NCBI GenBank assembly: GCA_903926285.1
Contig: CAIYIP010000484.1
Coordinates: 1-5,392, forward strand
Direction: 5' to 3'
DNA from: an uncultured Gammaproteobacteria bacterium
GTDB lineage: Bacteria; Pseudomonadota; Gammaproteobacteria; Pseudomonadales; Pseudohongiellaceae
Length of the DNA: 5,392 nt
Part shown: positions 5,113-5,392 of the stretch, one piece after another
Layout: each line of letters starts with the position of its first letter
Numbering within the stretch: the first letter of the stretch is position 1
Program-made: the position numbers and the translations under genes
Notes under the pieces: generated by a model
The model's database searches: none
What the model saw: the letters and a program-made list of their open reading frames with translations, nothing else
What the model was told of the DNA's origin: nothing

Positions 5113-5117
5113 GAGGA
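5113..5117 (+). promoter_or_regulatory. Ribosome binding site of the BNR/sialidase relic
   Basis: GAGGA lies 10 nt before ATG 5128. It supports this ATG as the original start of the gene. The region 4959-5112 before it shows no gene; TATACT at 5036-5041 is a possible -10 element without a convincing -35. Confidence 0.4.
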
Positions 5118-5127
5118 CACAGCCCGG

Positions 5128-5392
5128 ATGAGCAAAATAAGAGTATTGGCAGATACGCGCAAAGGCGCATTCATTCTTACTTCGGATGGCGACCGCAAAG
5201 AGGGGAAGATCGATGGCCCCTTCTTTAGTAGGTGGTAGATTCAGCACTTTACGGGGTGCCGATCAAGAGTGATTCCGAGCATTACCCACCCGAAGGCAAA
5301 CTACGCGAGTACCGCAGCTGCGCTGGCGGCAATGAGTGGGAAGCCCTGACCCAGGGCCTGCCAGCAGGATGTTTCGCATTAAGGCCTGGACA
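5128..5392 (+). pseudogene. Internally deleted BNR/sialidase-like beta-propeller gene, continuing past the window
   Basis: The first frame (5128-5238) reads MSKIRVLADTRKGAFILTSD, then GPFFSRW and a TAG at 5236-5238. This is the start of the 'exo-alpha-sialidase/glycosyl hydrolase' BNR-repeat proteins (MSxVRVLVxTRKGAFIL...DGPFFxGW). From about 5235 a second frame reads ALYGVPIKSDSEHYPPEGKL, then REYRSCAGGNEWEALTQGLP, which is a late segment of the same family: an Asp-box-like repeat with 'YRSxxGGxxWExLTxGLP'. The many residues that should lie between the two are absent and the frames differ, so an internal deletion has fused start and later part. After GLP (about 5363) the match becomes unclear, though the frame is still open at the window edge. 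Such proteins form beta-propellers; the true substrate of this subgroup is unknown. Confidence 0.72.

Noticed and set aside
1..5392. tRNA, rRNA, integrase, transposase or defence genes
   Set aside because: Both strands were read for these by eye and none was recognised.

Overview
The window looks like chromosomal DNA from a gammaproteobacterium. The evidence is a YqhA-type membrane protein, a SlyD isomerase with a histidine-rich tail and a TrmO that matches the enterobacterial family closely by eye. Base composition is moderate, and no phage, plasmid or transposase gene is visible. The genus cannot be fixed from the sequence alone. All family assignments are by recognition, not by search.

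Left part (1-1388, plus strand): the almost complete 3' portion of a yqhA gene (UPF0114). It is followed after 38 bp by two adjacent half-size YeeE/YedE membrane proteins, separated by 3 bp, which together resemble one full YeeE/YedE sulfur-compound transporter. A weak hairpin terminator follows. Middle part (1528-2511, minus strand): slyD followed by a DUF2721 membrane protein, 42 bp apart and probably co-transcribed. The plus strand then carries trmO (about 2867-3589), a tRNA-Thr t6A37 methyltransferase. Further right on the minus strand is an exported GlcG/HbpS-like protein (4288-4761) with a good terminator.

The spaces between these intact genes are not ordinary intergenic DNA. They hold a series of gene relics in which a recognisable piece survives and the remainder is missing: an NAD-dependent epimerase (1458-1550), a TrkH-like N-terminus (2658-2873), a DUF1801 protein with start and end but no middle (3602-3791), a zinc-finger anti-sigma-like protein joined to a DsbA C-terminal tail (3932-4200), and a BNR/sialidase-like protein with start and a late segment but no middle (5128-5392). 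Several keep a good ribosome binding site and little other decay. This suggests recent deletions rather than slow erosion, although assembly error remains possible.

The most striking non-coding object is a 107-bp palindromic element (4852-4958). It has perfect 30-bp inverted arms and a 47-bp loop that holds two CATCCATG-centred hairpins. It lies between the GlcG-like gene and the BNR relic. No new defence, mobile or biosynthetic system is supported here. The interest lies in the deletion relics and this palindromic repeat.
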